A stretch of DNA of 64,000 bases from Helicoverpa zea (Eukaryota; Arthropoda; Insecta; Lepidoptera; Noctuidae), in assembly GCF_022581195.2 (NCBI RefSeq), contig NC_061461.1, positions 4,526,001 through 4,590,000 on the forward strand. Direction: 5' to 3'. Below the pieces are notes generated by a model, which saw only the letters and a program-made list of their open reading frames with translations, made no database searches and was not told the DNA's origin. This document shows positions 24,171-36,737 of this stretch, one piece after another (position 1 is the first letter of the stretch; every line of letters starts with the position of its first letter). Both the position numbers and the translations under genes were made by a program.

Positions 24171-24616
24171 AGTAAAAGTCCTTGCTCAATAAGGTCATAG
24201 AGAAGGTAAAATAAGCATAAGCTACATTTTTACCTAAAAGGAGCTGACAGCTATTAGGAAATTCAAAATCACCGAATGAATCAAATTTGTTTAGATAATA
24301 TAAATTAAGATGAGAATGAAGATTTGTATCTAACCTAGAGATAGTTAAGGAGCCACATAAGTTTACTTTCCTAAAAAACAGCAACTTTAAACACTCTTAC
24401 AATATGTAATGTATGCATTATTACATTATGTTCAGGCTACATAATGAAGATTTGACGTTAAATGAACAAATTGCTATATATTATCACAAAAAGGTAAAAA
24501 CCGGTAAATTACCGGTTACATATTATTTTTACCGGTAAATTAAAAATCGCGAAAATGGGCGGTTTTACCGGTAAAACCGAAACCGGTAAACCGGTATTGC
24601 ATGCCCTAATCGTGTC

Positions 24617-27553
24617 GAAATCATTTACGACATTATGTAAAATTAAAGACAAATAAAATATGAATAAAATATTTTTACTATGTGAATTCATATCAAAAAT
24701 ACTCATAACTAAGTAAAAGCCCTTTTACGAGTGTTAGTTTTCAAAACAAATTATTAATTTAACAACTTATACGACCCTATGAGAATATAGTTTCATTTTA
24801 TATCTTGGTTGTAAAGTTTCGTAGCGTATCTAGTATCTTTTTACGAAGTTATCGATACTTTTCGGGTGGTGATGGCTCGACCTTAGCTTATTTTTGTCAT
24901 AGTTACACAGTCGTAAAACCAAAAATCGTACCATCATTATCGGCTATAAACATCGATAAATAGTTGAAGTGTATCTTTCGTGACTCTATTTAATCGGGCA
25001 TATCAAATGATAATAAAATTTTAATGAGAACACAATTGGAATTTGGATTAGACATCTCTATATATTGTGGTGTAACACTAGCTATAAAAACTGCAAGTGG
25101 TTTTGATAGCTCCTCCTACAGTTTGGTTTAATTGGTTCCCCAAATTTCGATATGATTAGGCCATAAATAATATTTTTACGGCCGAAAAATTAATGAGCAA
25201 TTTCTTTAAAAGTAGCTTATGGGCGTAGCTTGTAATTTGATGGCACTATTTCGCGTCGTCTATTTTCGAAAAGCGTGACGTTGTTCATCCTGGTCAACCA
25301 ATCGCTAATAGAGAGATGGTCATCTGTATTGGTGGCACTACCACGCAATTTGTCTCTTCTAACGCTATAAATTGATTGTGCGCGCAGCGTGGCGTCTATC
25401 TGATCAACTTGGGTATTTATAAATGATTTTGATAATAAGAGGCTCACCTACATCGACGAGCGAGTCAAACATGATAATAATAATAGTAAAGCATCGTAAC
25501 GTATTGCGTAATGATTTACTTCTGTGCAACCGTGTGGAATATCCATTAAGAAGGCTGCATGCTGTGTTTGAGTATACGTATAAGTGAAAAACTACAACAT
25601 GCCATGTTCACTTTGATAACTTAAATCGAAATCAACAAACTTTTGCTAAGATCCATGATTTTCGTTAATATGTCTTGAGGATACATGAATGTACATGGCT
25701 TAACGAGTGTTAACCATACTTTCCGGGTAGAGCAGAACTTTAAAATCGGAATTAGATACCTAAACGCAGTCTTCTATATTTTAAGACAAAAGATTTAAGA
25801 GGAAAAGAACAACATCCATCAAGAACAATTTTAAGACCCCTGCAATGAAGCTTCTCAAGCCATAGATCTAAGCTCATACTCTGGCTTTTAGCTAACGATA
25901 TTAGATGTCAGTGGAGGAGTAAGCGATGGCAATACCTCAAGACCGAACATTGTGGCAGTCAATAGGGGAAATCTATAGTCAGTAGAGGACATTCCCGGTG
26001 GATATAGTTAGCAATATATTACCTGCAAACGTACCGTATGCACGCATTTCCTTAAATGGTATGTGTAGCTAGTTCACAGCTCTTAAGTCATTTGTTTGTA
26101 AAGATCTTATAGGTTTCTTATTACATACTAATTGTTGGTACACTTTGTGTATAATTCATTTAACTGTCCAATACCTACGTACTACGAAACTGTGTACTAC
26201 GAAAATAGGAACCATTTCTTTAAGAGCTAAACGCAAAGTGATCATGTTACTGATTTCCTCTTATTCAGGTATATTACTTTCAAAATTTTAGAGGTAGTAC
26301 ATTTTATAATCAATTTTGATTCTATTGATTTTTATTATTCAAAGCTCAAAGTTCAATGACTCGCTCAAGGACATTATCATATTTAATTACAAACAAAATC
26401 ACCTGGAAACGGATAGTTCTAATCAATACATAAGTACTTTCTTAAATTGTATGTAGATTTCAAATATTCATGGAACATTCTATTAAAGCTTATGGGAATG
26501 ATAATATTTTTAGGGATCGATTTTTATATTTCTTATACCGAATGAGCGGCGCTGGAATAACACAGAATGTACCGATAAATCGTTTCGTACCGATTCGAGT
26601 TGTTTCAGTGCCGTTTGTGGCCCTATAGCAATAACGCATTGGATTTAACGATCGCAATAGTGCACGTGTGTGTTTTAAACGTTTCTATTTTTAACTTTTC
26701 CACCGGAAAAAGTGGTCTCTCTGAATTGTACAGAAAATAACAACTAACGTCGTTTGTGGGCTGTGCCGCTATACGCGAATAATGGCACGAATGAATTTAG
26801 ATGGCATTTTATTTGAATCGATTCCAACATCAACATTATTTGCTTAGTTTTATACGCGGTCTATTGAACAAACTGCATTTATGCGTCATAAAACCGTCTG
26901 CAAAACTATCATTCAGAATGACAATCTCTCCATGGAGCTGTGCAATTATTGCGGTTGCATATTTTTATATCGATTACACCGAGGCGTTTCAACGACAAGA
27001 AGTCGATTGTCACTTTTTATGTCTTGGTATTAAATCCTAGCTTCAGTGGTTGGCGGTTAGAAATCGTGCCAGGAATCTAATGAGGCAACTACGATGCAAT
27101 ATCATCCATGTATCGCAACTCATCTATTTGCAATTCACATTTGATAGAGTCTATGTCAATTAAACAAAAACAATATACAATTATTATCATCCCTTAATTT
27201 TGGAAATGTTTACCACACTCTAAAACGTAATTGCATTTCATTAAAATTCTTGTCACCCTTTCGGTGAGGGCCGTTCGATTCAATTAAACTTGCTTATTTG
27301 TGTTCGAGAGCAGTAGAGCGGTTATTTGTGTACAAATAAAAGGTACGAAAGGGTATCAGCCAATTGGTGTTGTCTCGGTTTTAATCGTGTTTACGTCTAT
27401 GATCTTATCTGTTGGGCATACGGGCGCTCCGCCCTTTTATTAAACTGCCATGTTAAAGGTCTGACAGCGAAAACTGTCGACTTGTCTATTGTGGAACATT
27501 ATGGGGCGTTTGTTTCGGTTAGGAGTGATATATTTTCAATTGCTTGTATTCAG
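24617..27553. other. stretch without recognisable gene
   Basis: On the minus strand an ATG at about 25473 opens a nine-codon frame (MFDSLVDV) that ends at a GTGAGC donor-like site near 25447. This could be a first coding exon but is far too short to trust. Other frames (25217-25447 minus, 26801-27040 plus) are unrecognised. No repeats with clear ends were found. Confidence 0.45.
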
Positions 27554-27646
27554 CCTGTGCAATATGGGCGAAATGTGGTTTCCGACATTTTGCTGAGTTT
27601 TATTGGGTTACTAACGTGTCAAGAACATGCAATGCGGGTGTTCTAC
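27554..27646 (+). CDS. candidate internal exon, unrecognised
   Basis: A 93-base segment lies between a good acceptor (pyrimidine-rich, ending CTTGTATTCAG at 27553) and a consensus donor GTAAGTA (27647). It is open in two forward frames. In phase 0 it encodes 31 residues beginning PVQYGRNVVSDILLS, within a longer open frame at 27326-27703. In another phase it is cysteine-containing (WAKCGF, SRTCNAG). I recognise neither. No partner exon was found nearby. Strong splice-like pairs occur by chance in long AT-rich DNA, so this is only a candidate. Confidence 0.2.
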
Positions 27647-29566
27647 GTAAGTAAATATAAATTCTTTATGATGTTTATTGTTCGATATACAGTTCTCTTC
27701 TAGTGCACTTATGGTTATCTGAAGTTGACTTGGCTTACACATTGTTTTTTATTTTATTTTTTGTATTTTTAATTATGCCCATATATCTTCACTAGAAAGT
27801 GAAGTTTGTACAGTCCTTTGATGTTGCATGTTGTGCAACTCACTAGTTTTTTCTATTCCATTAACAGGCGAGGGTGTGTGTTTAATGAAAACAGGACAAG
27901 AATCTGAATTTAATGTGTTTCTCGTGGGGGTCTCAATATCGTTATTCGATAAGTTTATTAAATCGCCCGGGATGGGTGAAATTCCATAGCTCCGATTTTT
28001 GGGTCAAAATAATAGGGCCCCTTAACGGTACAATTGGACGTGTATATCATGATAAAGTCCTGTTTTACATTGAAATGCAATTCTGTATTGTAAGGGATGA
28101 ATTCAGCTTTCAAACTTTCTCTATAAGTATAATTTTATATGATAGCTTCGGGATTGAGCTGAAACATTAACAAATTAAGAGGTGAGTATTACGAGTCGTT
28201 ACCAACTGCAATAAAACTCATTATTGTTATTGTGTATCATATCATTTGCAGATTATTTCTATGTTAAAATGCTATTACTAATTAGAATATTAGATTAAAT
28301 TGAAGTTTAACTTCATAGTAGCTATGTTTTGCTCCGAAAGATCGAAAATTCAACAGAAAAAAATATCAACCTCTGGAATTCTATGCGCATGTCCACTCCG
28401 TCCAGCCTAAAAAAATGTTCACAACAAAAGTTCAGCTATAAAATAATTCAGACACCGCAACCAGGTTGTAAAATTTTGTTGCAAGAAACCCCTTCGTGGT
28501 TTAAGCCAATGTCCCCATGGTTCCGTCCCATAAAAGTTGATTAAACAAAAAGATCCCCCGGTTAAATTTTACTACTTGGTCGGGATATCCTCAATAAAAA
28601 CGAGTGTATGCATTTAAATAAAGAACAGTTTCAGGCAGACGAGCTTTACGATTTGCAATTGAAAATACATTCCAGACGTCATTATTTTGATGTTTTTTCG
28701 ACGTGATCTCGAAACCAATGCGTCTTTGCAATTAAATAAGACCAAAGGTAAAACTTTTCAGACTTGGTGGACTCATCAAAATATAAACACTTCGATTGTT
28801 TTTTTTAAGAAATTGAAGGGTAAACAGGTAGTTAAAACATTACGGAGTTTCCAGTCGTGAGGTCGTTGACCTCCGAACTGTAATGGCTGGCCACGTCACT
28901 CGGCTGTCGCTGCCCGTCACTGCAAGAAGAGTTAATTTTCCCTTGCATTTAATTTACTTATTTAAAAAAGTTATTTAAGTGATATGTGGGTTCCGTGGGT
29001 GTGTTCAGGTTTTGTGTACCTTTGAAGCCCTTTCTTAATGTTGTATGAAGTAAAGATACCTATATGCTTTATTTACAGTAAATATTTATGCAGCATTGAC
29101 ATTGATAGCAGTTCATTTTTATATTGCTAAGTAACGCAAAAATTGCGTCATATATGATTTTCTAATAAGTGCTACTTTTGTTTCAGGAACCCTCGTACAG
29201 CATCTACGAAGCAGCATACAGTATCTAAGTAATTACGACTTTTATGTAAACTAGTAAATTACAGCGTTACTTCAAGCAAATGCTCTGGTTTTTTTCTATT
29301 ATTTATTGACAAAATCACATTTTGAACATAGGTGGAAATAGTCTACACAAATAGTTAAGCTTGCCTTGAGAACAATGTTTACTACAAAGTTACAATATCA
29401 CCCAAAACTTACAGAACACGTCTGTTGTTGCAGTACCCATTATATTATCGAATTCACACTTGTCACCCCACACAAGGATATCATCTCTCAGCTTGTATTG
29501 TAAGTCAAATCACGTTCACAAACAAGCTAACATGCATAACCCCCAGACGGGAAGCCTAAGAGTATC
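27647..29566. other. stretch without recognisable gene
   Basis: Frames at 27913-28170 and 28329-28544 have no recognisable domain. Near 28855-28925 a GC-richer segment (GAGGTCGTTGACCTCC, then CTGGCCACGTCACTCGGCT) shares the second motif with about 22871 and is probably a dispersed repeat fragment. Nothing else could be supported. Confidence 0.45.
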
Positions 29567-29764
29567 CACATACTGCAAACTTTTAGTCGGCCGACAGTAG
29601 ACCGATGGTTGGCAAAAACTTTTCATCTAAAAAATCTTAAATCTTCAGTCAGTCTGTTTCCGACTAAATATATCTGATCGTTGTTATGTGCGTACTACTT
29701 TTCATCTTCACACTGATTTATGAACCCAAACAAATTATCGGCCAACTAAAACTTTGTAGTGTGC
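29567..29764 (-). mobile_element. TIR MITE (GTCGGCCGA family), copy 2
   Basis: The left end CACATACTGCAAACTTTTAG and the reverse complement of the right end, CACACTACAAAGTTTTAGTT, form an inverted repeat continuing into GGCCGA. Read in reverse it matches the copy at 12848, including the CATAAATCAGTGTGAAGATG block. It reads through AGTAGTACGCACATAAC without interruption, so it preserves the site where the 12919-13103 element landed in the other copy. It has no coding capacity and no certain target duplication. Confidence 0.75.
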
Positions 29765-30111
29765 GGGTTCTTTAACTCACTCGTAGCTCACAAACTCACA
29801 ATGTAAGTTCTTGAAATGTCAGACTTCTATCTCCTCAATTTGTATCGCCGAATATTTAAACTCACAAAAGATTTTTTGCATCGTCTAAACAAAAAAGGTT
29901 ACAGAATAGCTCATAATAGTACCTAATAGATAAGGGTCAGACGATATGAAACGTAAAATCTATGCGATATACATTTAAAAGGGTTAGAAATAATAAAAAG
30001 ATTTGATAAAACGCTGGGTGAAAATGCCATTGGAAGATTCTAAAGTAGATCAGATAGATTGCAGAGTTATATTTTATTCACCACAAAACTTATATAGGTC
30101 CAGCTCATGCT

Positions 30112-30170
30112 CACCAACCTTTTCTCTAAACTATGTTGAGGTTGGCTACCAGTCTAACCCAATGCAACTT
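30112..30170 (-). mobile_element. SINE fragment ((GAT)n-tailed family)
   Basis: Reading the plus strand, TTTTCTCTAAACTATGTTGA followed by GGTTGGCTACCAGTCTAACC corresponds to the segment CCCAAACTATGTTGGGG...GGCTTCCAGTCTAACC of the better-preserved copy at 37786-37926. About 60 bp remain, with many substitutions. No duplication was seen around it. Confidence 0.55.
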
Positions 30171-30233
30171 ATTAGGTAACTGTGCATTTGATAGAAAGAC
30201 ATCAGATCACTCATCACGCTAAACCCACAGTGA

Positions 30234-30257
30234 GTCGGAGTGTCGGAGTGTCGGAGT
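30234..30257. repeat. three-copy tandem repeat of GTCGGAGT
   Basis: GTCGGAGT occurs three times head-to-tail without a mismatch (30234-30241, 30242-30249, 30250-30257). It is too short to be a functional array and most likely reflects replication slippage. Confidence 0.8.
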
Positions 30258-30682
30258 GGCAGAATCTTACTGACTAATATGGAGCTCAACATACATCCTT
30301 TGAAAAGAAATCAGAACCTTATATAAAAATATCAAGGGACCCTAAATTCAAAAGCTCATACGCGCATCAAATGTTGTTTATCTTTAATTAGTCGAAAATT
30401 GCTGATTCACGTCGCTTCGATAACGTCCACCCACGGTTCATGAGTTCTATTGCGGCCGTATCTATCATAACATTGGCGACGGTTCCAATGAGATATAAGT
30501 ACGTAAGTATGTTAGAATCATTGTTGTAATGTATATTTGGTTTAAAATGAAGGGGTAGAATTAGGTTGTTTGTTTTTCTTGATTAATCTAATTGGATTAA
30601 AAGATATCTCTAATGTTGCAGGACTCGTTTGTAGGCGACTTTAAGCTCTTCTGTCAATATTGAGGGTTAACTGAGTTATTGC

Positions 30683-30707
30683 AAAAGACCTAGCAGCTAG
30701 GTCTTTT
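30683..30707. repeat. perfect 11-bp hairpin with 3-nt loop
   Basis: AAAAGACCTAG and CTAGGTCTTTT are exact complements around CAG. The run of T at the end resembles a terminator-like stem, but in a eukaryotic context it is more likely a MITE relic or an RNA hairpin of unknown role. Confidence 0.55.
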
Positions 30708-31082
30708 TACGGACAGTTCTAGTCAAATAACCTTGACTGCTATTGCCTACAAGTGCAATTCAAAATGCATGACTGAAAGTTTCGCATGCTGGAGGCATCA
30801 AAGGGCTGCGGAGCGACATAGTTATTAGACAAGAAATTTACGGTGCACAATGTTCTGGTCTGTCTATCTTTTTTCCTTTTTAAAAATTATAGCAAAACAG
30901 CAACGTAGGCAAAAGTGGAGCCTTATTTCTTTAACCTATATTTTTTGTATTTAATTTGTAATACAAAAATCTTAAGATTTTAGTAGATAATTTAATCTTA
31001 TTTGACTCGCAAGCCAAAGATAATCTACTATAAACATATCAAGCGTTTTACGAGCTTACATGTGAATATATACGCAGGGCTT

Positions 31083-31643
31083 TTAAAGGAGAATTAATTC
31101 AATGATTCGAAAAAGAAACAAGATCCATTTTTTGTGAGTGAGCCCACGGGAATTGAATAAGCTACAGATTAAGTGACGTCTCAAATGAACAGTAAGAAGT
31201 TTAACATAACGTTTCGTTGAGCGAATCACATTCATATGTAAATATGCGCGGGAGACTGTACACAAGGCGCTTACGATGACTGCATTGTTAGTACAGTATT
31301 CAAATAATGTTTCGAAGTCACGAGTGCATATTGTCGACCATTTCTGGTCAATGAAACTGCAGTACTTATTAGTAACTGTTACTGTATTCGCATGGAAAAT
31401 CTTTTGAAGAAAATCTAGGAGCTGCGTATGCAGACCACCAAGACGTTGTAACGTGTGGTCCAAGTAGATATCTTCGGTTTTCATCCTATAATCAGGAAAT
31501 CTGAATAGTAAAAAGAGCTGGCTAAATAATAGAGAAATATTTGGAATCCATTTCTCTTTCTGAACGGTTACAATCAGGCACAGTGGGGACACACAGCTGT
31601 TCATTACAATCCAATTTTTATGACTTATTCCATCAAAGAGCAA
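31083..31643 (-). CDS. 186-codon open frame, unrecognised
   Basis: This is the longest uninterrupted frame in the window. It runs ATG to TAA on the minus strand and encodes a protein with hydrophobic N- and C-terminal stretches (SLLFSQLFLLFRF, ILFLFRIIELILL) around a mixed centre (KTEDIYLDHTLQRLGGLHTQ). I recognise no domain. Inside it, an acceptor-like TTTTTACTATTCAG near 31498 and a donor-like GTAAGC near 31275 could bound an exon of about 220 bp. It could be chance, a decayed gene, or a lineage-specific gene. The start chosen is simply the first ATG. Confidence 0.2.
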   Translation of the reverse strand: MLFDGISHKNWIVMNSCVSPLCLIVTVQKEKWIPNISLLFSQLFLLFRFPDYRMKTEDIYLDHTLQRLGGLHTQLLDFLQKIFHANTVTVTNKYCSFIDQKWSTICTRDFETLFEYCTNNAVIVSALCTVSRAYLHMNVIRSTKRYVKLLTVHLRRHLICSLFNSRGLTHKKWILFLFRIIELILL

Positions 31644-34600
31644 TATAACATTTCTACAGTGAACGGGCGAGTGTATCCCATTAAATAGCTAATGAAATGC
31701 ATATTCTATAAGCTTAATTTGATATTAATATTTAATCACCTAATGCAGTGCATAAAGTCGAGTTTATAAAGTCCAAAAATCAATAACGCAATCCTACCCC
31801 CGATCCAGAGCAGGGTTGAATAACCGGCATGAATTTTTAAAGCATTTCGTGTAGTGGAAACTGCGTCGCTATGAGGCAGATGAAGTCCGTATATCCCGCT
31901 TGAGAATATTAAAATTCTTCGCTGAGACCCGTCCTAAGGCACAATGCACATTGTCAACGCATATAAACCTACACTGTTGCCTTTACTCGCCATTGTATTG
32001 CACCCTTTGCACTTTCTTTGCTGTTTCCACGGCGTATTCTACAATTTTATTATTCATAACAACCGCCTTACGCGCAACTCCTATAATGTTAATAATTGAA
32101 GACATCCGTGACGTTGAAATGTTGGAGCGACTTTGAACAAGTTATGTTTGAAACCCCTTTATGTACAAGTTCATGCCTTACCTGTGTACATACATATTAT
32201 TCTGCAATACCCTACTACTACTACTTATGCAATATCTCACAACATCCTTTTTAGCGTCGGTCTATCTTCAATAGTCATATATTTTTGAAAAGCTGTAGGT
32301 AGGAGCAGGCAGTTTGAGTTTAGGTCTGTCCACGCTACGGCAGAGTGGCGTGAAATTATGTAAACACACACGATATTGGATGAATCGAATCGAATCAAAA
32401 TCGAGTCTTTCCCTTTCGTGAATGCGAGTATTTTATCGAGTAATATTTTTACAGCACGACTAGAGCATTAAAATGTATAAGTTACGATTAAACTGTTATT
32501 TTAATCCAGTCGTGCGCGAAATGATTCGAGTAACTCTACGCCGGAGCTTTTGCGCTGCATATTATTGAAATAAAGAAAAACCCATTTCTTTTGTACGGGA
32601 TAGTATTATGCGTTGATATGAGTGCATGTTTATGGCTTATTGTTCTCACTCGATATTATACTTAGCACCGCATTAAACATTTTATTGAGTAATGTTCGCC
32701 CTGATAGAATTCAACACAAAGGTCAAGTGTATGTTAATATATTTTAAAGATACTCCGTGGGCGGCACGATTTATTATGCTTTGCTACACATTAAACTATG
32801 CAAATAAATAAAATAAATATACATAGGTGTGAAAGCGTTGCGGAGGTTTTGAACAAAAACGGAATATTGACTCTCTTCTGGCTCTTAATATATTTTTTGT
32901 GTTACAGTCGCAGCCGTTATAATCATTTCATTACTGTTGGTTGTCTTAACTTTTTTTTTCTTGGTTTTCGTTGATCACTTTGTCACAATAACAACTTCTG
33001 ATTTAAAATGAAGAATAGCAGTACAAAACGTTTTGATGCTCCTCATTAATTGCTTAGAATATTTATTTTTTCGTATTGTAATGTTAAGAGTATCATTTGT
33101 TTTATTGAATTTTGTTTCGTATTTCGGCAAAAAATAAACATTGAATACCTACTGCAGTCAACACAATACAACTGATTACTAAATTAAATGTTTTGAAGAT
33201 GAATATAAATATTCATAGAAGCTCATTTATCTTATTTAATTTAGTATAATTTATTATTTCCATATGAACTAAACCGGTTTAGAGGCAAAATGATATCCTT
33301 AAAGATTTCAAAAGCGACAAGGAATTTTGCGAGATAACGATCTATTGATTTAGATATGCGATCTTTAATATTAATGTGAAGTCAAATTAAATATTGTTAT
33401 TCGTTAGAGGCTTTTAAATAAAATTTTATAGGCTTTTTATGGCCCATTTCAAATATAACTCATTTGTTATTGTTTTAAATGAAATTGTGTTGCTTTATCC
33501 ACGGCTAAAGGTAAGAGTTTTTCTAATCGCTGCCAATTCGGGCAAACATAGAGATTTATATATTTTTCGACTTGGTGTGCACAAATTGATTTTTAATAAC
33601 TTATTATGAATTTTCATTGTAGTTTTACATAGATCAAGTAAATACAAGAAAAGTACATACTGTATCGAAGAAGGGGCTTATTAACGTTCCATTTTAATTC
33701 CTCGAGCGGTACTACTCATATTTATAGTTAAGACTTGATAATATCTGATTAATTCAGATTATGGCATCATGATCATATTGTTCCGTCGTAGGTATAAATT
33801 CTGTGGTATTAATGACAAAATGATTCATGCTAGAAAGTATAAGTTGTTTAACAATAAACTACACGAATATATGCTGATATCTTGTTACTAATCTTGTAAA
33901 AAATTTCTTGACCTACAGGTCACACAACATATTTTTTTAAATGACCATAGAATCTAGTATGTCTTTAGATTCTTGATGACAGGAACATAAAAAAGTCATT
34001 TATCACAAAAAGCTTTTAATTTAATTTAATCGTGCAGGTAATTCAGAGTTAATTTAAAAACCTGACTAATTCCAATCAAGACCTTTCAACATAAAGGTGA
34101 ACGATAATATAGCTTCTGTAAAAATGGATACGCCTTATTAATCTTATTAAATCCAGAGATAAAAATACATCAACATATTTGCAAATATATTTTTTAAGCC
34201 GAATATTTATTTTTAATTTATTAATCGAAATGGCAACAGAATTTCTAAGCACGTTACGTAATAAGCTCCAAATTTCGCGTGACCGAAAATGGGGTAAAGT
34301 CATAACATTTTTCTTGGATAAGTGAATATAATAAAAGTTCAAAGTAAACAGGCGCAGTCGAGCGGCATATAAAATGCAAAGTAATGGAGCCGCGAAGTAG
34401 GGTATCGCCACTTAACAGGTCTAGAAGTTTTCCTTTATCCGTTACACTTTTATTCCATTTTCGCAGGGAAACCGCTGAAGTTTTTTCTCTTACAGAAAAA
34501 AGTTAATGCTATTGTGCCGTATTCATAATTAGACCACACGCGATCGCGTAAGGAGCCAGAAGAATTTAAATTCCTGACGTTCGGGGAAAAAATTCATGCC

Positions 34601-36535
34601 ATCCTCGTTGTTAATACTTTCTACGTTTCGTTTTTGCAAAAAATATCTTTGAACTGTACGCTATGCGCTGGATTTTGTTCGTGGAAAAGTTTAGGTTTGG
34701 CAGAGCACGCGAGACAAACTATAGCAATTTACGACGTGTTACATAAAAGTCACGTTCCTAAATTCATCTACTTGGGTGGCCCAGTTTGATAACCATTAGC
34801 TTTTTGTAAGAGTTTAATGGTCGATCTTAAACGAGAGTAATAGGTGCGTTCTTTCTTTGTTTTAGCAGTTGTGGAACACGACGCAAGCCGCTTTAGAACG
34901 TGTTACAATTTAAGTGGTTTGATAACGGACTGTTTAGTTCCAACGTGAACAATGGTTAGACACTTCGAAAAAATGTTTTATTTACTCAATTGTTTTTTTG
35001 TCGATTTGGAATTGCAATTGACGTTGATTGTGTAAAGAGGTTTTAGTGGCTTTTAACGTCAATAAATGATGTGGCTTATGATTCCACTGGCTATTTGAAA
35101 ATGGTTCAATTTGTTCACACACAGCAGTCCATTAGTTTAGTTTTTATTTAAACAAGTAAACCATTTATTTTATTGGTGTTATTATGGGTTTTAGCTCGTA
35201 TGTCGCAAATATAGATAACTAGATTATTAAACCATTAATTATATTTTATATTTTTAACAGAGGGCGTAACGTATGATACCTACTACGTACTATGATACTG
35301 GCCTAGACGTACAATCTAGGCGGAAATGATGTTGAGAAGGTTGAATCATTGCAGTTTTATTCATTGATTGCCAATACAAAAAATACCACACAATTGAAAC
35401 ACACTCATAGTTCACAACCGCAAACCCCGTCAACAAAACTCTAAAACGATAGAAACAAACTTAAAACGTAAAATAACAACGACAGAAGAATGCAGAGGAG
35501 TCGCGTTACACGCCAGTCCTGTCTAGAAGTGTCCCCTATGTCTGCAATTCAACCCGGGTATGTCTGGCAATGCATTCTTTGGTTTCAACATAGTTTCAAC
35601 GACACATCGGTTTTAAAACGGCTCTCTGTGACAGATGCTGTACTACGTGACTCCGTTGTAAAACAACCGCGTAACGTAGTGGAATATAAAAATAGATCGA
35701 AGTGTTTTTGAGGTGGGTTGGTTTTTGTGGCTCGAAGTGCACTTGCATTACCATATAGAGCTTTATTCGTTTGTACTGTGCTTGTTTTAGTATTGCTGTT
35801 TTAGTAAGAACGAGGGAAAATGTAGGTGTTACGTGGATGGATTATTTTAGAACGTACTAAGCTGGCTTTATTATCTACTGAAGGAAATACTCTTTCTGCG
35901 ACTGCTGAAAATTACGTCCTGGTTTTGGCTCAACTTTATAAATATTTACTTACCTTACCTTCACTTTTGACTGGCTGAATTATATTGCAATATTCTTCAG
36001 ACACTCACTCTATATATTTGTGGTTCTGAAAGTATTTCAAGAACACCCTAAAATCTGATTTTCGTAAGTTATCATTAAACCAAAACGAGATAATACTTCA
36101 GAAAAGCATGCAGAACGGTTGCTCAAAGGCCAATGGTCTTACCGTCTTCTACAGAAATTGTGGTTTTACTTAAATACTCTCATATTTCGAAGTCGGTATA
36201 CACTTTACCAGTTATTGACGAGTGCTAAGTAATCCTACTATTAGTGAACGAAGTATGAATACCCAAAGGATGCGTACTTGATGGGGTCCAAGTCTCCAAG
36301 GTATCATAAAAGGGGATTATATCAGTAGGAGTATTTACTAAATATAATTATGCTGTTTTCGTTGAATAGGTCTTCGCTTGCAAAGTGTATCGGAATACTA
36401 TTAATAGTGATCGTAGTCCTTACATGTTCTGTATTAATTTAATTCGAAGCTTTTCGCCTAAGTATTTTACTATGCATTTATGTAAATACTTAGGGGCTTA
36501 TGTTTAGTATATTTTTAGGAAGAATATATAGTAAT
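31644..36535. other. AT-rich stretch without recognisable gene
   Basis: Frames such as 34076-34411 minus (111 codons) and 35490-35711 plus have no recognisable domain. Minor features are a CCTAGA...TCTAGG inverted repeat near 35302-35320 and poly-T runs near 32950. No element boundaries or splice-supported exons were identified. Confidence 0.5.
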
Positions 36536-36737
36536 ACTAGCCGTTTTCCCTCGGTTTCACCATCGTCCCGTGGGAGCTACTGCCCGCACCGGGATAAAAT
36601 ATAGCCTATGTTACTCGCAGATACTATAGCTTTCTAATGTTGAAAGAATATTTAAAATCGGTCTAGTAGTTTTTGAGTTTATCCATTACAACCAAACAAA
36701 CAAAGTTTTCCTCTTTATAATATTAGTAAGTATAGAT
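36536..36737 (+). mobile_element. ACTAGC-type retroelement tail, copy 3
   Basis: It starts ACTAGCCGTTTTCCCTCGG, contains GTGGGAGCTACTGCCCGCAC, GGGATAAAATATAGCC and TCTAGTAGTTTTTGAG, and ends ATAATATTAGTAAGTATAGAT. It is the closest relative in the window of the copy at 14480 and lies in the same orientation. It is non-coding. It lies about 125 bp left of the inverted-repeat element at 36864 and is not part of it. Confidence 0.8.

Larger units (their letters stand above)
23120..24616 (+). mobile_element. hAT-type transposon, non-autonomous, 1,481 bp
   Basis: The element spans 23128-24608 between perfect 8-bp duplications ATCGTGTC (23120-23127 and 24609-24616). The left end TAGGGCATGAAATATCGGT matches the reverse complement of the right end, TAGGGCATGCAATACCGGT, with two mismatches in 19. 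The 8-bp duplication and the YAGGGATGAAA-like start, similar to maize Ac, place it in the hAT superfamily. Both ends carry clusters of CGGTAAA/TTACCGG (about 23143-23210 and 24495-24596), like the subterminal binding sites hAT transposases use. No transposase is present. The interior instead holds two retrotransposon fragments, annotated separately. Confidence 0.85.

Noticed and set aside
25448..25473. Nine-codon first exon (MFDSLVDV) on the minus strand
   Set aside because: An ATG and a donor-like GTGAGC this close together arise often by chance, and no following exon could be identified.
30683..30707. Stem plus T-run as a bacterial-type terminator
   Set aside because: All other evidence points to an insect nuclear genome, where such terminators do not operate.
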